A stretch of DNA of 13,766 nucleotides, taken from an uncultured Dialister sp. (GTDB taxonomy: Bacteria; Bacillota_C; Negativicutes; Veillonellales; Dialisteraceae). The DNA is taken from the NCBI GenBank assembly GCA_900557365.1, contig UPXR01000016.1, positions 1 to 13,766 of the forward strand, in the 5' to 3' direction. The notes under the pieces were generated by a model. The model worked only from the letters and a program-made list of their open reading frames with translations, was not told the DNA's origin and did no database searches. Below are positions 6,425-13,723 of this stretch, piece by piece. The position numbers and the translations under genes are program-made. The stretch's first letter is position 1. Each line of letters opens with the position of its first letter.

Positions 6425-6907
6425 ATGAACGCATTGGTTGCTTATTTCTCCGCCGGCGGCACTACCGCCAGGGCCGCAAAAGCTCTGGCAAAAGCCGCCG
6501 GTGCCGATCTTTATGAAATCAGACCGGCCGTTCCCTACACCCGCGCGGATCTGAACTGGATGGACAGGAACTCCCGCAGCAGTGTGGAAATGAATGACAG
6601 GCATTCCCGCCCTGCTCTGGCCGATCCGAAAATTCCCATTGCCATGGATAAGTATGACGTTATTTTTCTGGGCTTCCCCATCTGGTGGTCTGCTGCCCCT
6701 ACAATTATCAATACCTTTCTGGAAAGCGGCAACTTTACAGGAAAGACCATTATTCTCTTTGCCACCTCCGGCGGCAGCGGTCTCGGACAGTCCGCAGCCA
6801 ATCTGCGTCCCAGCGCGCCCGGTGCAGACATTGTAAACGGCAAGGTCCTCAACGGCCGTCTCTCCGAAGAATCGCTGATATTCTGGATTAAGCATTTGGA
6901 ATTGTGA
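6425..6907 (+). CDS. Flavodoxin-like protein
   Basis: This 160-residue soluble FMN-binding electron carrier or NAD(P)H-linked reductase belongs to the Flavodoxin_4 type. The FMN phosphate loop is YFSAGGTTARAAK (7-19). IFLGFPIWWSAAP (80-92) supplies the aromatic stacking residues, and the second FMN loop is FATSGGSGLGQ (112-122). The length is normal for short flavodoxins. The ATG is preceded by AGGAGG at 8 nt (6411-6416), the strongest such site in this region. It is the first gene of a two-gene plus-strand operon; the aldo/keto reductase ATG follows after 9 nt. This pairing suggests a cytoplasmic redox or carbonyl detoxification module, with the exact partner unknown. No regulator gene is visible next to it. 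Confidence 0.93.
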   Translation: MNALVAYFSAGGTTARAAKALAKAAGADLYEIRPAVPYTRADLNWMDRNSRSSVEMNDRHSRPALADPKIPIAMDKYDVIFLGFPIWWSAAPTIINTFLESGNFTGKTIILFATSGGSGLGQSAANLRPSAPGADIVNGKVLNGRLSEESLIFWIKHLEL

Positions 6908-6916
6908 GGTTTTGTC

Positions 6917-7954
6917 ATGAATTATGCGAAATTAGGTTCTTCCGATCTGAATGTCTCCCGAATCTGCATGGGCTGTATGGGATTCGGAGATGCCGGAAAC
7001 GGCCAGCACTCTTGGACGGTTGACGAGGCACATTCCAGGGAAATCATCCGGCGCGGGCTGGAGCTGGGCATCAATTTCTTTGATACCGCTATCGCCTACC
7101 AGAGCGGAACCAGTGAACAGTATGTGGGCCGTGCTCTCCGGGATTTTGCCCGGCGGGATGAGGTCGTCGTAGCCACCAAATTTCTTCCCCGCACGAATGA
7201 AGAAATCGAGGCCGGCATCAGCGGCCAGGAACATATCCGGCGAATGCTGGACAAAAGCCTCCAGAATCTGGGAATGGACTATGTAGATCTGTATATCTGC
7301 CACATGTGGGATTATCAGACACCTCTTTATGACATTATGGAGGGTCTGAATAATGCCGTAAAAGCCGGCAAGGCCCGCTATATCGGTATCTCCAACTGCT
7401 TTGCCTGGCAGCTCTGCAAGGCAAACGCTCTGGCGGAAAAGGAGGGCTTTGCCAAATTCATCTCCGTCCAGGGCCACTACAACCTGATCTTCCGGGAAGA
7501 AGAGCGGGAAATGGCCCCTTACTGCCGGGAAGAAAACATTGCCATGACCCCCTACAGTGCTCTTGCCGGAGGACGTCTGGCCCGGCACCCCGAGGAAATC
7601 ACCAAACGGCTCCGGGAGGACAGCTATGCCCGCCTCAAGTATGACAAAGCCCACGATCAGGATATGCCCATCCTGGCCCGTGTGGCAGAACTGGCAGAAC
7701 ACCGCGGCGTTTCCATGACGGAAATCTCCCTTGCCTGGCTGCTGACAAAAGTCACCGCCCCGATAGTCGGAGCCACGAAGCCCCGCCATATTGAGGAAGC
7801 CGCCGGGGCGGCTGATCTTACCCTGACCGCGGAAGAATGTGCTTATCTGGAGGAACTCTATACACCCCATTCCCTGGTAGGTGTCATGGCCCAGAACACC
7901 GCCGCAGCAGCAAAGGACAGCCACGTCTGGTCCGCAGGAAATCAGAAAATCTGA
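6917..7954 (+). CDS. Aldo/keto reductase
   Basis: This is a 345-residue NAD(P)H-dependent oxidoreductase of the aldo/keto reductase superfamily with a TIM-barrel fold, acting on carbonyl compounds. The catalytic tetrad is visible: D56 and Y61 in FFDTAIAYQSG, K88 in VVVATKF, and H129 in LYICHMWD. Later barrel strands include GKARYIGISNC and the C-terminal cofactor region APIVGATKPRHIEEA. Length and layout match the YajO/YghZ-type branch rather than the short prostaglandin-reductase type. The start is supported by a GAGG site (6906-6909), 7 nt from the ATG. It is the second gene after the flavodoxin and probably cotranscribed with it, ending at the strong terminator at 8031-8060. The substrate cannot be told. 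Confidence 0.95.
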   Translation: MNYAKLGSSDLNVSRICMGCMGFGDAGNGQHSWTVDEAHSREIIRRGLELGINFFDTAIAYQSGTSEQYVGRALRDFARRDEVVVATKFLPRTNEEIEAGISGQEHIRRMLDKSLQNLGMDYVDLYICHMWDYQTPLYDIMEGLNNAVKAGKARYIGISNCFAWQLCKANALAEKEGFAKFISVQGHYNLIFREEEREMAPYCREENIAMTPYSALAGGRLARHPEEITKRLREDSYARLKYDKAHDQDMPILARVAELAEHRGVSMTEISLAWLLTKVTAPIVGATKPRHIEEAAGAADLTLTAEECAYLEELYTPHSLVGVMAQNTAAAAKDSHVWSAGNQKI

Positions 7955-8030
7955 TAAATAAGGAAATCTGTACAGAAACAGAGGAAATATCCCTCAGAGC
8001 TCCCCTCTGGAATTTTGAAAAAGGACAGCA

Positions 8031-8060
8031 AAAAAGCCGTGAGAATACTCACGGCTTTTT
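8031..8060. terminator. Bidirectional terminator between convergent genes
   Basis: A perfect 13-bp inverted repeat, AAAAAGCCGTGAG with CTCACGGCTTTTT around an AATA loop, gives a T-run on both strands. It lies 76 nt after the reductase gene (plus) and 36 nt after the end of the minus-strand gene at 8097, so it can serve both. Confidence 0.92.
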
Positions 8061-8096
8061 ATTGTCTCCGAAAATATCAGACACATGACCTGCCGA

Positions 8097-8513
8097 TCAT
8101 TTGCAGATATGGGCGAAAATATACTGCAGCGCTTCCTTTGCCTGCTGATATCTTTCTTCCGTTCCGCTCAGGATCACACTGTTTTCACTGCGCCGCTCCG
8201 CGCTGTCATTTCCCGTACTCAGCGGACTGTTGGCCGTCTCAAACTCGATATACCCATTCAGCAAAGTGGATTTCAGCTTCGCCTGCACCGCTACAATGGA
8301 CTTGAACGGAATAACCTTAAAATTGTTGTCCCCTATATTCCATAATCCGCCGCCGGTTTTATCGATGACCACTGCAGTCTCATGCACATAAAGATTCGCT
8401 CCCCGGCAGTCTATGGCATACAGCTCCTGTCCCAGAAATTCCCGTACCGGACTCGGCCGCATCTCCTCTTTTCCGGAATCACTTCCGCCTTTAATCGAAT
8501 CAAAGAATCCCAT
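8097..8513 (-). CDS. DUF4429-like (PH-fold-like) small protein
   Basis: This is a 138-residue soluble protein. After a short N-terminal MGFFDSIKGG and a polar linker, residues 32-135 resemble the DUF4429 / bacterial PH-like domain. They show a first strand pair (GANLYVHETAVVIDKTG), then the typical FKVIPFKSIVAVQAK (65-79) and LNGYIEFETA (85-94). A charged loop follows, then NSVILSG and a closing helix (ERYQQAKEALQYIF). Such domains occur in proteins of unknown, sometimes membrane-linked, function. The frame extends upstream to 8543, but a GGAAAGGAG site 9 nt before MGFFD decides for the ATG at 8513. It is monocistronic, with a candidate extended -10 at 8559-8567. Domain assignment is from pattern, not from a search. 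Confidence 0.75.
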   Translation of the reverse strand: MGFFDSIKGGSDSGKEEMRPSPVREFLGQELYAIDCRGANLYVHETAVVIDKTGGGLWNIGDNNFKVIPFKSIVAVQAKLKSTLLNGYIEFETANSPLSTGNDSAERRSENSVILSGTEERYQQAKEALQYIFAHICK

Positions 8514-8558
8514 AATGACCTGCTCCTTTCCTTTAAATTTCATTCATTCCTTAAACAT

Positions 8559-8567
8559 ATTGTAGCA
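8559..8567 (-). promoter_or_regulatory. Extended -10 of the DUF4429-like gene
   Basis: TGCTACAAT on the minus strand (extended -10, one mismatch to TATAAT) lies 46 nt upstream of the ATG. No clear -35 is present at the proper distance. Confidence 0.45.
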
Positions 8568-8653
8568 TATTCCCTGCTTTTTCCGCCCGTCATCCCATCA
8601 TCGGACATACTGCCGCCCCGATTTTCCGATTCAGCAAAAGTGATTTGCCCATC

Positions 8654-8690
8654 AAAAAAGCGAACCGGCTTTATATCGGTTCGCTTTTTT
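8654..8690 (-). terminator. Terminator of guaA
   Basis: A perfect 14-bp repeat, AAAAAAGCGAACCG with CGGTTCGCTTTTTT, closes a 9-nt loop and has T-runs on both strands. It lies 27 nt past the guaA stop codon. Confidence 0.93.
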
Positions 8691-8717
8691 GATTCTATTC
8701 AGAAAATTATTCTTCTA

Positions 8718-10256
8718 TTATTCCCATTCAATGGTGCTCGGCGGCTTGGAGGTGATGTCATAGACTACTCTGTTGACTCCAGCTACTTCGTTGCAGATCC
8801 GGCGGCTCATTTCGTCCAGGACTTCCCAGGGGAAGCGGAAGTAGTCGGCGGTCATGCCGTCGGAGCTGGTAACAGCGCGGATGCCTACGGTATAGTCGTA
8901 GGTTCTTTCGTCGCCCTGTACGCCTACGGAACGGATGGCTGCGGGGAGAATAGCAAAGGACTGCCAGATATCATTGTAGAGGCCGTGCTGTTTGATAACG
9001 TCTCTGACAATAAAGTCTGCACGGCGGAGGATATCCAGTCTCTCCGGAGTGATTTCGCCGATGATGCGGATGGCAAGGCCCGGGCCCGGGAAAGGCTGAC
9101 GGTTGACTACGTCTTCCGGAAGTCCCAGTTCACGGCCCAGTTCTCTGACTTCATCCTTGAAGAGTTCACGAAGCGGTTCGATGAGGGAGAATTTCATGTC
9201 CTTCGGGAGTCCGCCTACGTTGTGATGAGACTTGATGGTGGAAGCGGTCGCTGTGCCGGATTCGACAACGTCCGGGTAAAGGGTACCCTGGACGAGGAAT
9301 TTCACGTCGGAGAGCTTGTTTGCTTCTTCCTGGAAGGTATGAATGAATTCGGCGCCAATGATCTTTCTCTTCTTCTCCGGTTCAGTTACGCCCTTGAGGA
9401 GGGAGAGGAAGTGCTGGGAAGCATCGATGTGTACGAGCTTGATATTGAATTTCTTGGTGAAGGTATCCACAACCTGTTCTGCTTCGCCGAGACGGAGGAA
9501 TCCGTGATCGACAAATACGCAGGTGAGCTGTTCGCCGATGGCTTTATGTACGAGAACGGCTGCAACGGAGGAGTCAACACCGCCGGAAAGGGCGCAGATG
9601 ACATTGTGATTGCCTACCTGTTCACGGATGTTTTCCACAGCGATATCAATGTAGTTGCCCATGGACCATCCGCCCTTGCATTCGCAGATATGGAACAGGA
9701 AGTTTTTCAGCATCTGTGTGCCTTCGGGAGTATGAACAACTTCCGGATGGAACTGAACGCCGAAGAAGCGGCGGGCTTCATCCGCCATGGCAGCGGTGGG
9801 TGTCAGTTCGGTATGACCGGTGAGGCCGAAGCCTGCGGGCATATCGGTAACAGCATCGCCGTGGCTCATCCATACAGCGGTCTTTTCGGAAACGCCTTCA
9901 AAGAGAGCGGAGCTGCCGTCTCTGTAGAAGTCGGTATGGCCGTATTCTCTCTTTTCCGGTTTGGCTACTTCGCCGCCCAGGGACTTGGCCATGAGCTGCA
10001 TGCCGTAGCAGATGCCGAGGATCGGAATGCCTGCCTTAAACACATCGGGGTCGACCTGGGGGGCGTTTTCTGCATTGACGCTGGACGGGCCGCCGGAGAA
10101 AATGATGCCTTTGGGATTCTGTGCCAGGATTTCCTTGGCTGTCTTGTTGTACGGAAGGATTTCGCAGTATACACCGCATTCACGTACGCGGCGGGCGATG
10201 AGCTGTGCGTACTGGCCTCCGAAGTCAACAATGATCACGATTTCCTGATGCTTCAA
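8718..10256 (-). CDS. guaA: GMP synthase (glutamine-hydrolysing)
   Basis: GuaA converts XMP, glutamine and ATP into GMP in the last step of guanine nucleotide synthesis. The 512 residues show both domains. The class I glutamine amidotransferase domain carries FSGGPSSV (53-60), the nucleophile C83 in GICYGMQ, and the H170/E172 pair in FHPEV. The ATP pyrophosphatase domain has its P-loop SGGVDSS at 224-230. The C-terminal dimerisation domain has [16 protein letters not shown] and ends KPPSTIEWE. The start is TTG (10254-10256): AGGAGG stands 7 nt upstream and the homology begins at once. An Apt-like phosphoribosyltransferase gene lies upstream, consistent with a purine locus. The leader is about 50 nt, too short for a guanine riboswitch. 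Confidence 0.98.
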   Translation of the reverse strand: MKHQEIVIIVDFGGQYAQLIARRVRECGVYCEILPYNKTAKEILAQNPKGIIFSGGPSSVNAENAPQVDPDVFKAGIPILGICYGMQLMAKSLGGEVAKPEKREYGHTDFYRDGSSALFEGVSEKTAVWMSHGDAVTDMPAGFGLTGHTELTPTAAMADEARRFFGVQFHPEVVHTPEGTQMLKNFLFHICECKGGWSMGNYIDIAVENIREQVGNHNVICALSGGVDSSVAAVLVHKAIGEQLTCVFVDHGFLRLGEAEQVVDTFTKKFNIKLVHIDASQHFLSLLKGVTEPEKKRKIIGAEFIHTFQEEANKLSDVKFLVQGTLYPDVVESGTATASTIKSHHNVGGLPKDMKFSLIEPLRELFKDEVRELGRELGLPEDVVNRQPFPGPGLAIRIIGEITPERLDILRRADFIVRDVIKQHGLYNDIWQSFAILPAAIRSVGVQGDERTYDYTVGIRAVTSSDGMTADYFRFPWEVLDEMSRRICNEVAGVNRVVYDITSKPPSTIEWE

Positions 10257-10314
10257 TTGAATTCCTCCTATGGAAATATGAAAATGGAATCAGTGAAATA
10301 GAATGTATTAAATT

Positions 10315-10323
10315 ATTATACCA
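10315..10323 (-). promoter_or_regulatory. Extended -10 promoter of guaA
   Basis: TGGTATAAT on the minus strand is a perfect -10 with the extended TGn element, 59 nt upstream of the guaA start. The -35 is poor. It would allow guaA to be transcribed apart from the upstream phosphoribosyltransferase gene. Confidence 0.55.
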
Positions 10324-10342
10324 TAAATAAAGCCCTCTTCCC

Positions 10343-10364
10343 ACGGGATTTCCTGATATCCCGT
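10343..10364 (-). other. Hairpin between the phosphoribosyltransferase gene and guaA
   Basis: A perfect 7-bp inverted repeat, ACGGGAT with ATCCCGT, has an 8-nt loop and starts 16 nt after the phosphoribosyltransferase stop. No T-run follows on either strand, so it is not a standard terminator. It overlaps the -35 area of the guaA promoter and might be an operator or a 3' end stabiliser. Confidence 0.4.
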
Positions 10365-10379
10365 AAAAGACAGAGCATC

Positions 10380-10931
10380 TTATTCCGCCTTGAGCAGGGG
10401 CAGGGGTTCCAGGAAAATGATATCCTTTCTCTCTGCGGCCGCACCTTCTGCCAGAATGGCTGCCTGGCCGATCACATGGGCTCCGGCTTTGTCAGCCAGC
10501 GTATGCAGGGCTTTCATGGAGCCGCCGGTGGAGATGACATCATCCACGAGAAGGACTTTATGTCCTTTGATGAAGTTCACATCCTCCGCAGACAGGTAAA
10601 GCTTCTGTTTGCCGAAGGTGGTAATGGATTCATCTTCCACGCAGATCGGATTTTCCATGTAGGCTTTTACGGATTTTCTTGCCACGATATACCGTTTCAT
10701 TCCGAGCACTCTTGCCATTTCCGCCGCCAGGGGAATCCCCTTTGTTTCGGCAGTCATGATGCATTCCGTATCCTTCGGAATCTTTTCAGCCAGCGCCGCC
10801 GCAGTCTTTCCCACAAGTTCGGTATCACCGAGAATGACGAATCCTGCGATAGCGGTCGTATCGGAAATATTCAGTACAGGAAGCTGTCTGGTGCATCCTG
10901 CCACATGAAGTTCGTAATATCTTTTTGCCAT
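10380..10931 (-). CDS. Apt-like purine phosphoribosyltransferase
   Basis: This is a 183-residue type I phosphoribosyltransferase related to adenine phosphoribosyltransferase (COG0503). Such enzymes join a purine base to PRPP to make the mononucleotide. The PRPP-binding motif VLLVDDVISTGGS is at 126-138, and a conserved TAETKGIPLAAEMA (60-73) lies before the substrate-binding region. The segment YIVARKSVKAYMENPI (81-96) is typical of a subfamily distinct from canonical 170-residue Apt, so base specificity (adenine, guanine or xanthine) is open. GGAG lies 10 nt upstream of the ATG. The gene for a secreted protein ends 30 nt upstream, so the two may be cotranscribed; guaA follows after 123 nt. 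Confidence 0.88.
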   Translation of the reverse strand: MAKRYYELHVAGCTRQLPVLNISDTTAIAGFVILGDTELVGKTAAALAEKIPKDTECIMTAETKGIPLAAEMARVLGMKRYIVARKSVKAYMENPICVEDESITTFGKQKLYLSAEDVNFIKGHKVLLVDDVISTGGSMKALHTLADKAGAHVIGQAAILAEGAAAERKDIIFLEPLPLLKAE

Positions 10932-10961
10932 TGTCTGTCTGCTCCTTATCCGTGCAAGGTC

Positions 10962-11636
10962 TTACCGGTCATTATTATGAGAGGTGATTTCCACTTCGGG
11001 TACTCCGACAATGGTCACCTGTACCGGCTCGTCCTTGATTTTTTTCTGGTCCTCAGTATCTGCGGGCTTTTTCTCCGCCGGTTTTGCCTTATCCGCCTCT
11101 TTCTTTGCAGGCGGCTTCTGTCCTCCTGCAGCTGTCAGAAGTACGGCGCCTTTCGGATCGGTTTTTGCCAGTTTTCCTTTTTTAGCGGCGCTGATTTTCT
11201 CGATTTGTCCGAGAAGGGCATCTCTCCGTGATTCTGCTCCCATTTCTTTCCGGACATATTCCACAACAAGAGCTGCCGGATCGACCGATTGGGGAGGAAT
11301 CCCGTACCAGGTATTTTTGGTGCCCTGCACCCATTCTCTTCCGTCCACGTCAAAGCGAACCTTTACGGGGATGATGCTGGTTTTCCCCTTTTCCCCCACC
11401 TGCAGCAGGCGGGCGGATGCTTCCAGCCCGTCGGAAAAGACATCGGTGATTTTTACACTGGACAGGTCCAGAAAAAGACCGGTCCCGTCGGTTTCCACAT
11501 CGTTGCGTCCGTTCTGAATCAGGGGATAATTGGTATTTCCCTTCAGATAATATGTTTCATTTGCCTCCGCTGTCCCGGCTGCCAAAAGGGACAGGCAGAT
11601 GCCTGCAGCAAGGTATAGTTTGAAAAGTTTTTTCAC
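10962..11636 (-). CDS. Secreted protein of unknown function with Lys/Pro/Ala-rich tail
   Basis: I do not recognise this 224-residue protein. Starting at a GTG (11634-11636) gives MKKLFKLYLAAGICLSLLAA, a clear Sec signal peptide with likely cleavage after AEA (23-25). An AAGGAGG site lies about 12 nt upstream, slightly far; the frame is open further upstream but not convincing. The mature part (26-132) looks like a beta-rich domain that may wrap around a strand pattern (LFLDLSSVKI, IIPVKVRFDVDGREWV). A low-complexity tail (about 170-203) is rich in Lys, Pro, Ala and Glu. A hydrophobic patch, VQVTIVGVPEVEI, is at the end. It is probably periplasmic or surface-exposed, with the tail contacting cell wall or polyanions. 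No lipobox is seen. It lies just upstream of the phosphoribosyltransferase gene. Confidence 0.8.
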   Translation of the reverse strand: MKKLFKLYLAAGICLSLLAAGTAEANETYYLKGNTNYPLIQNGRNDVETDGTGLFLDLSSVKITDVFSDGLEASARLLQVGEKGKTSIIPVKVRFDVDGREWVQGTKNTWYGIPPQSVDPAALVVEYVRKEMGAESRRDALLGQIEKISAAKKGKLAKTDPKGAVLLTAAGGQKPPAKKEADKAKPAEKKPADTEDQKKIKDEPVQVTIVGVPEVEITSHNNDR

Positions 11637-11705
11637 TCTGCACTCATGCCTCCTTTCTGTCTGACTTGTAATTAATATCCGTTCATACGCCGTTAATCTC
11701 ATTTT

Positions 11706-11711
11706 ACTATA
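11706..11711 (-). promoter_or_regulatory. Possible -10 for the secreted-protein gene
   Basis: TATAGT on the minus strand lies about 70 nt upstream of the GTG start and after the terminator at 11784-11814. The -35 region is C-rich and poor, so the call is weak. Confidence 0.3.
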
Positions 11712-11783
11712 CTCGGGAAGGGAAGGAAATACCGGGCATGCCGGGCTTTTCCCTTCTGTATGTTTTTCCGTTTCGAACCAAGG

Positions 11784-11814
11784 AAAAAAGGACCGCCGGA
11801 TTTCTCCGCGGCCC
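11784..11814 (-). terminator. Terminator of the helical paralogue genes
   Basis: GGGCCGC pairs with GCGGUCC (one G-U pair) around an 11-nt loop and is followed on the minus strand by six T residues (11784-11789). It lies 20 nt past the stop of the gene ending at 11835. T-rich flanks on the plus strand may make it bidirectional. Confidence 0.8.
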
Positions 11815-11834
11815 TCTTTTTATTTTTTCTAGCA

Positions 11835-12647
11835 TCAGGCTCCCAGTTCGTCCAGAAGTTCTTCGGAGGCTTCGATGGCTTCTGCGATTTCCGGACGGAG
11901 ATCTGCATTGTCCTGAAGGAAGCGCACTTCGGAGAGTGCCCGGATGAGACGGGAAATCTGCGCGGTGCGGCCGATGAGAATTTTCTGAGCCGGTGTATAA
12001 CGGGTCCAGTCATTGCCCGACTGATTGATGATATTCTTGATATCTTCAATGCCGTCTTCAAAATAATCGGCCATATCCAGGAGTGCGTCTTCTGCCTGAC
12101 GGGCTTCGCGGCGGATGCTCTGCATACGGGCGCAGCGTTTCTTCACTTCCTGCTGGAAATCGGTCAGGCGGCGGCTCATGTCTTTCAGGGCTTCCACATC
12201 ATGCTTCTGCAGATCGGCCATGCCTTCGATTTCCGGAACGACTGCATATGTATCGAGTACGCCTGCGCCAAATCCTACCGCATCCATGGCGCCGTTCAGC
12301 GTCATCATGCTCATGGCCTTTGCGGAAAGATTTTCCAGTTCCTTCCAGTTCTTTCTTTCCTTATTGAAATGTTCCAGGCCGGTCAGATTATCACAGTCAT
12401 GAAAATCCACGTTCTGCAGCTGCGAAAAGAGGCTGGTGAAACGCTTCATATCTCCGCTCATCAGCGTGATGCGGATCCGGTCCAGTTCTCCCAATTCATC
12501 CTGAGCACGGACTTTTGCACGGTTGATCCGCTTCAAAGCACGGCGTCTGGCTCTTTCTACTTCATCATTGATGCTTTCCGGATGAGAGGAAGCGGGGTTT
12601 CCGCTGACAGCGGCCGCTATCATACGCAAAATAAACGAAATTGACAT
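11835..12647 (-). CDS. Uncharacterised all-helical protein, paralogue A
   Basis: This 270-residue protein is not recognised; its partner at 12756-13577 is clearly homologous. A short hydrophobic N-terminus (MSISFILRMIAAAV, no signal peptide) is followed by a basic coiled-coil-like helix (ERARRRALKRINRAKVRAQD, 31-50). MSGDMKRFTSLFSQLQNVDF comes next (63-82). A moderately hydrophobic segment spans about 112-140 (MSMMTLNGAMDAVGFGAGVL). A long charged helix (about 145-192) leads to the best conserved motif, DYFEDGIEDIKNII...GNDWTRYT (194-218). The tail is acidic (EAIEASEELLDELGA). An AAAGGA site 10 nt upstream supports the ATG. It has its own extended -10 promoter (12713-12721) and a terminator (11784-11814). 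Helical layout suggests a membrane-associated or structural role; no function can be assigned. Confidence 0.85.
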   Translation of the reverse strand: MSISFILRMIAAAVSGNPASSHPESINDEVERARRRALKRINRAKVRAQDELGELDRIRITLMSGDMKRFTSLFSQLQNVDFHDCDNLTGLEHFNKERKNWKELENLSAKAMSMMTLNGAMDAVGFGAGVLDTYAVVPEIEGMADLQKHDVEALKDMSRRLTDFQQEVKKRCARMQSIRREARQAEDALLDMADYFEDGIEDIKNIINQSGNDWTRYTPAQKILIGRTAQISRLIRALSEVRFLQDNADLRPEIAEAIEASEELLDELGA

Positions 12648-12712
12648 GACGAAATCGTCCTTTCTTCAAAGTGGAAACATATCCTGATAAATAAATTGAT
12701 TCTGTTCTTCCT

Positions 12713-12721
12713 ATTATAGCA
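12713..12721 (-). promoter_or_regulatory. Extended -10 promoter of paralogue A
   Basis: TGCTATAAT on the minus strand is a perfect -10 with the TGn extension. It lies 66 nt upstream of the ATG at 12647 and between the two paralogue genes. No good -35 is seen. No terminator follows the upstream gene, so readthrough is also likely. Confidence 0.6.
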
Positions 12722-12755
12722 CAGGAAAAGAGCGGCAAAGGGGAGCGTCTTTTTC

Positions 12756-13577
12756 TTACGCATCCCGGAAGCTCAGCGCCATCTTTGCCCTTTCAATATT
12801 CTCCCGGCTTTCCTCGCTCACTTCCACCTTATCGGTCAGAAGATGCGGGAACAAAAGTGCAATCAGCTGGGCCACCTCGATGGAGCGGGCGACCTGCATC
12901 TTTTCCGGGCCGGTATAGCGGTTCCAGTCACCGCCCTTGCGTTCGATGATATTCCGCAGATCCTCGATCCCGTCCACAAAATAATCGGTCAGGTCATTCA
13001 GCTCTTCTGCTTCTTCTCTCGCCTTGACACTGATTTCCATGAACCGTTCCGTGGCTGCTCTGACCTTTTCCTGTGATTCCCGGATTTCCTGAATGAGAGA
13101 CGTAATATATTCCTTATCCCCCGCCAGATACTTCCGGTTGTCAATCCGGACTTCCGGAGGAAGGCCGTAATTATCCAGGATGCCGCTTGCCAGAATCATC
13201 GGAGAATAGGCAAGCACGCTCCGTGATTCCAATCCGGCAATTTTGTCTGCCCGGGCAATCATATCATCGATTTTGAAACCTTCCTTGAAGAATTCCTCGA
13301 TTCCCGGAAGGCCGGTGCAGTCACTGAAATTGAAATTGTAGATTTTGGACAAAAGCTTCGTGAATTTCTCCATGTTCCCGGAAGTAGCGGCCACCTTGGC
13401 CCGATCCATTTCTCCCACTTCGTATTGGGCCCGGTTTTTCAAACGGAGAATCCTTCTGCGAATCCGGCGCTGTGCTTTCTTCAATTCTCCGTCCAGATCG
13501 CGAATGGCCAGATGTTCCGGCGTCTCATGGCCGCTTCTGACAGCTTCCAGTACTTGTAAAATATACGTTATGGTCAT
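12756..13577 (-). CDS. Uncharacterised all-helical protein, paralogue B
   Basis: This 273-residue protein is not recognised but is homologous to the next gene along its whole length. It opens MTITYILQVLEAV, then has a strongly basic coiled-coil-like helix (ELKKAQRRIRRRILRLKNRA, 31-50). EMDRAKVAATSGNMEKFTKL (56-75) and NFNFSDCTGLPGIEEF (81-96) follow. A mildly hydrophobic stretch is at 119-142 (VLAYSPMILASGILDNYGLP within it), then a long charged helix (about 155-195). The shared motif DYFVDGIEDLRNII...GGDWNRYT is at 198-222. The C-terminal part (YTGPEKMQVARSIEVAQLIA, then a charged helix) is helical. AAGGAGG lies 8 nt upstream of the ATG, an excellent site. No terminator separates it from paralogue A, so the pair may be cotranscribed. 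It is cytoplasmic or membrane-peripheral by appearance. Confidence 0.85.
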   Translation of the reverse strand: MTITYILQVLEAVRSGHETPEHLAIRDLDGELKKAQRRIRRRILRLKNRAQYEVGEMDRAKVAATSGNMEKFTKLLSKIYNFNFSDCTGLPGIEEFFKEGFKIDDMIARADKIAGLESRSVLAYSPMILASGILDNYGLPPEVRIDNRKYLAGDKEYITSLIQEIRESQEKVRAATERFMEISVKAREEAEELNDLTDYFVDGIEDLRNIIERKGGDWNRYTGPEKMQVARSIEVAQLIALLFPHLLTDKVEVSEESRENIERAKMALSFRDA

Positions 13578-13694
13578 ACTGAACTCCTCCTTAAGAGATT
13601 GAAACCGATCGCTTCAGTTTTATGAAAGCAACAGCCTCTCAATCCGTTCGGCGAAATTTACCGGCCTGCTTTCCCATTATTTTATTATATTCTC

Positions 13695-13723
13695 ATTATA
13701 CATCAAAAGAAGTATAAATGAAA
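13695..13723 (-). promoter_or_regulatory. Candidate promoter of paralogue B
   Basis: TATAAT (13695-13700) has a weak TTTCAT (13718-13723) 17 nt upstream on the minus strand, in a very AT-rich stretch. A second TATAAT lies at 13684-13689. The predicted leader is about 110 nt. The AT-rich setting makes chance matches more likely. Confidence 0.5.

Noticed and set aside
6932..7924. 330-codon minus-strand open frame opposite the aldo/keto reductase
   Set aside because: The plus strand carries the full catalytic tetrad and a good ribosome site; the opposite frame has no recognisable motif.
8382..10301. 639-codon plus-strand open frame opposite guaA
   Set aside because: It is the antisense of guaA, which has all catalytic motifs on the minus strand; the long frame is a by-product of codon bias.
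11637..11702. Upstream extension of the secreted protein (start at 11702)
   Set aside because: The extension would put a charged non-signal stretch before the signal peptide and has no ribosome site; the AAGGAGG at about 11650 fits the GTG at 11636.
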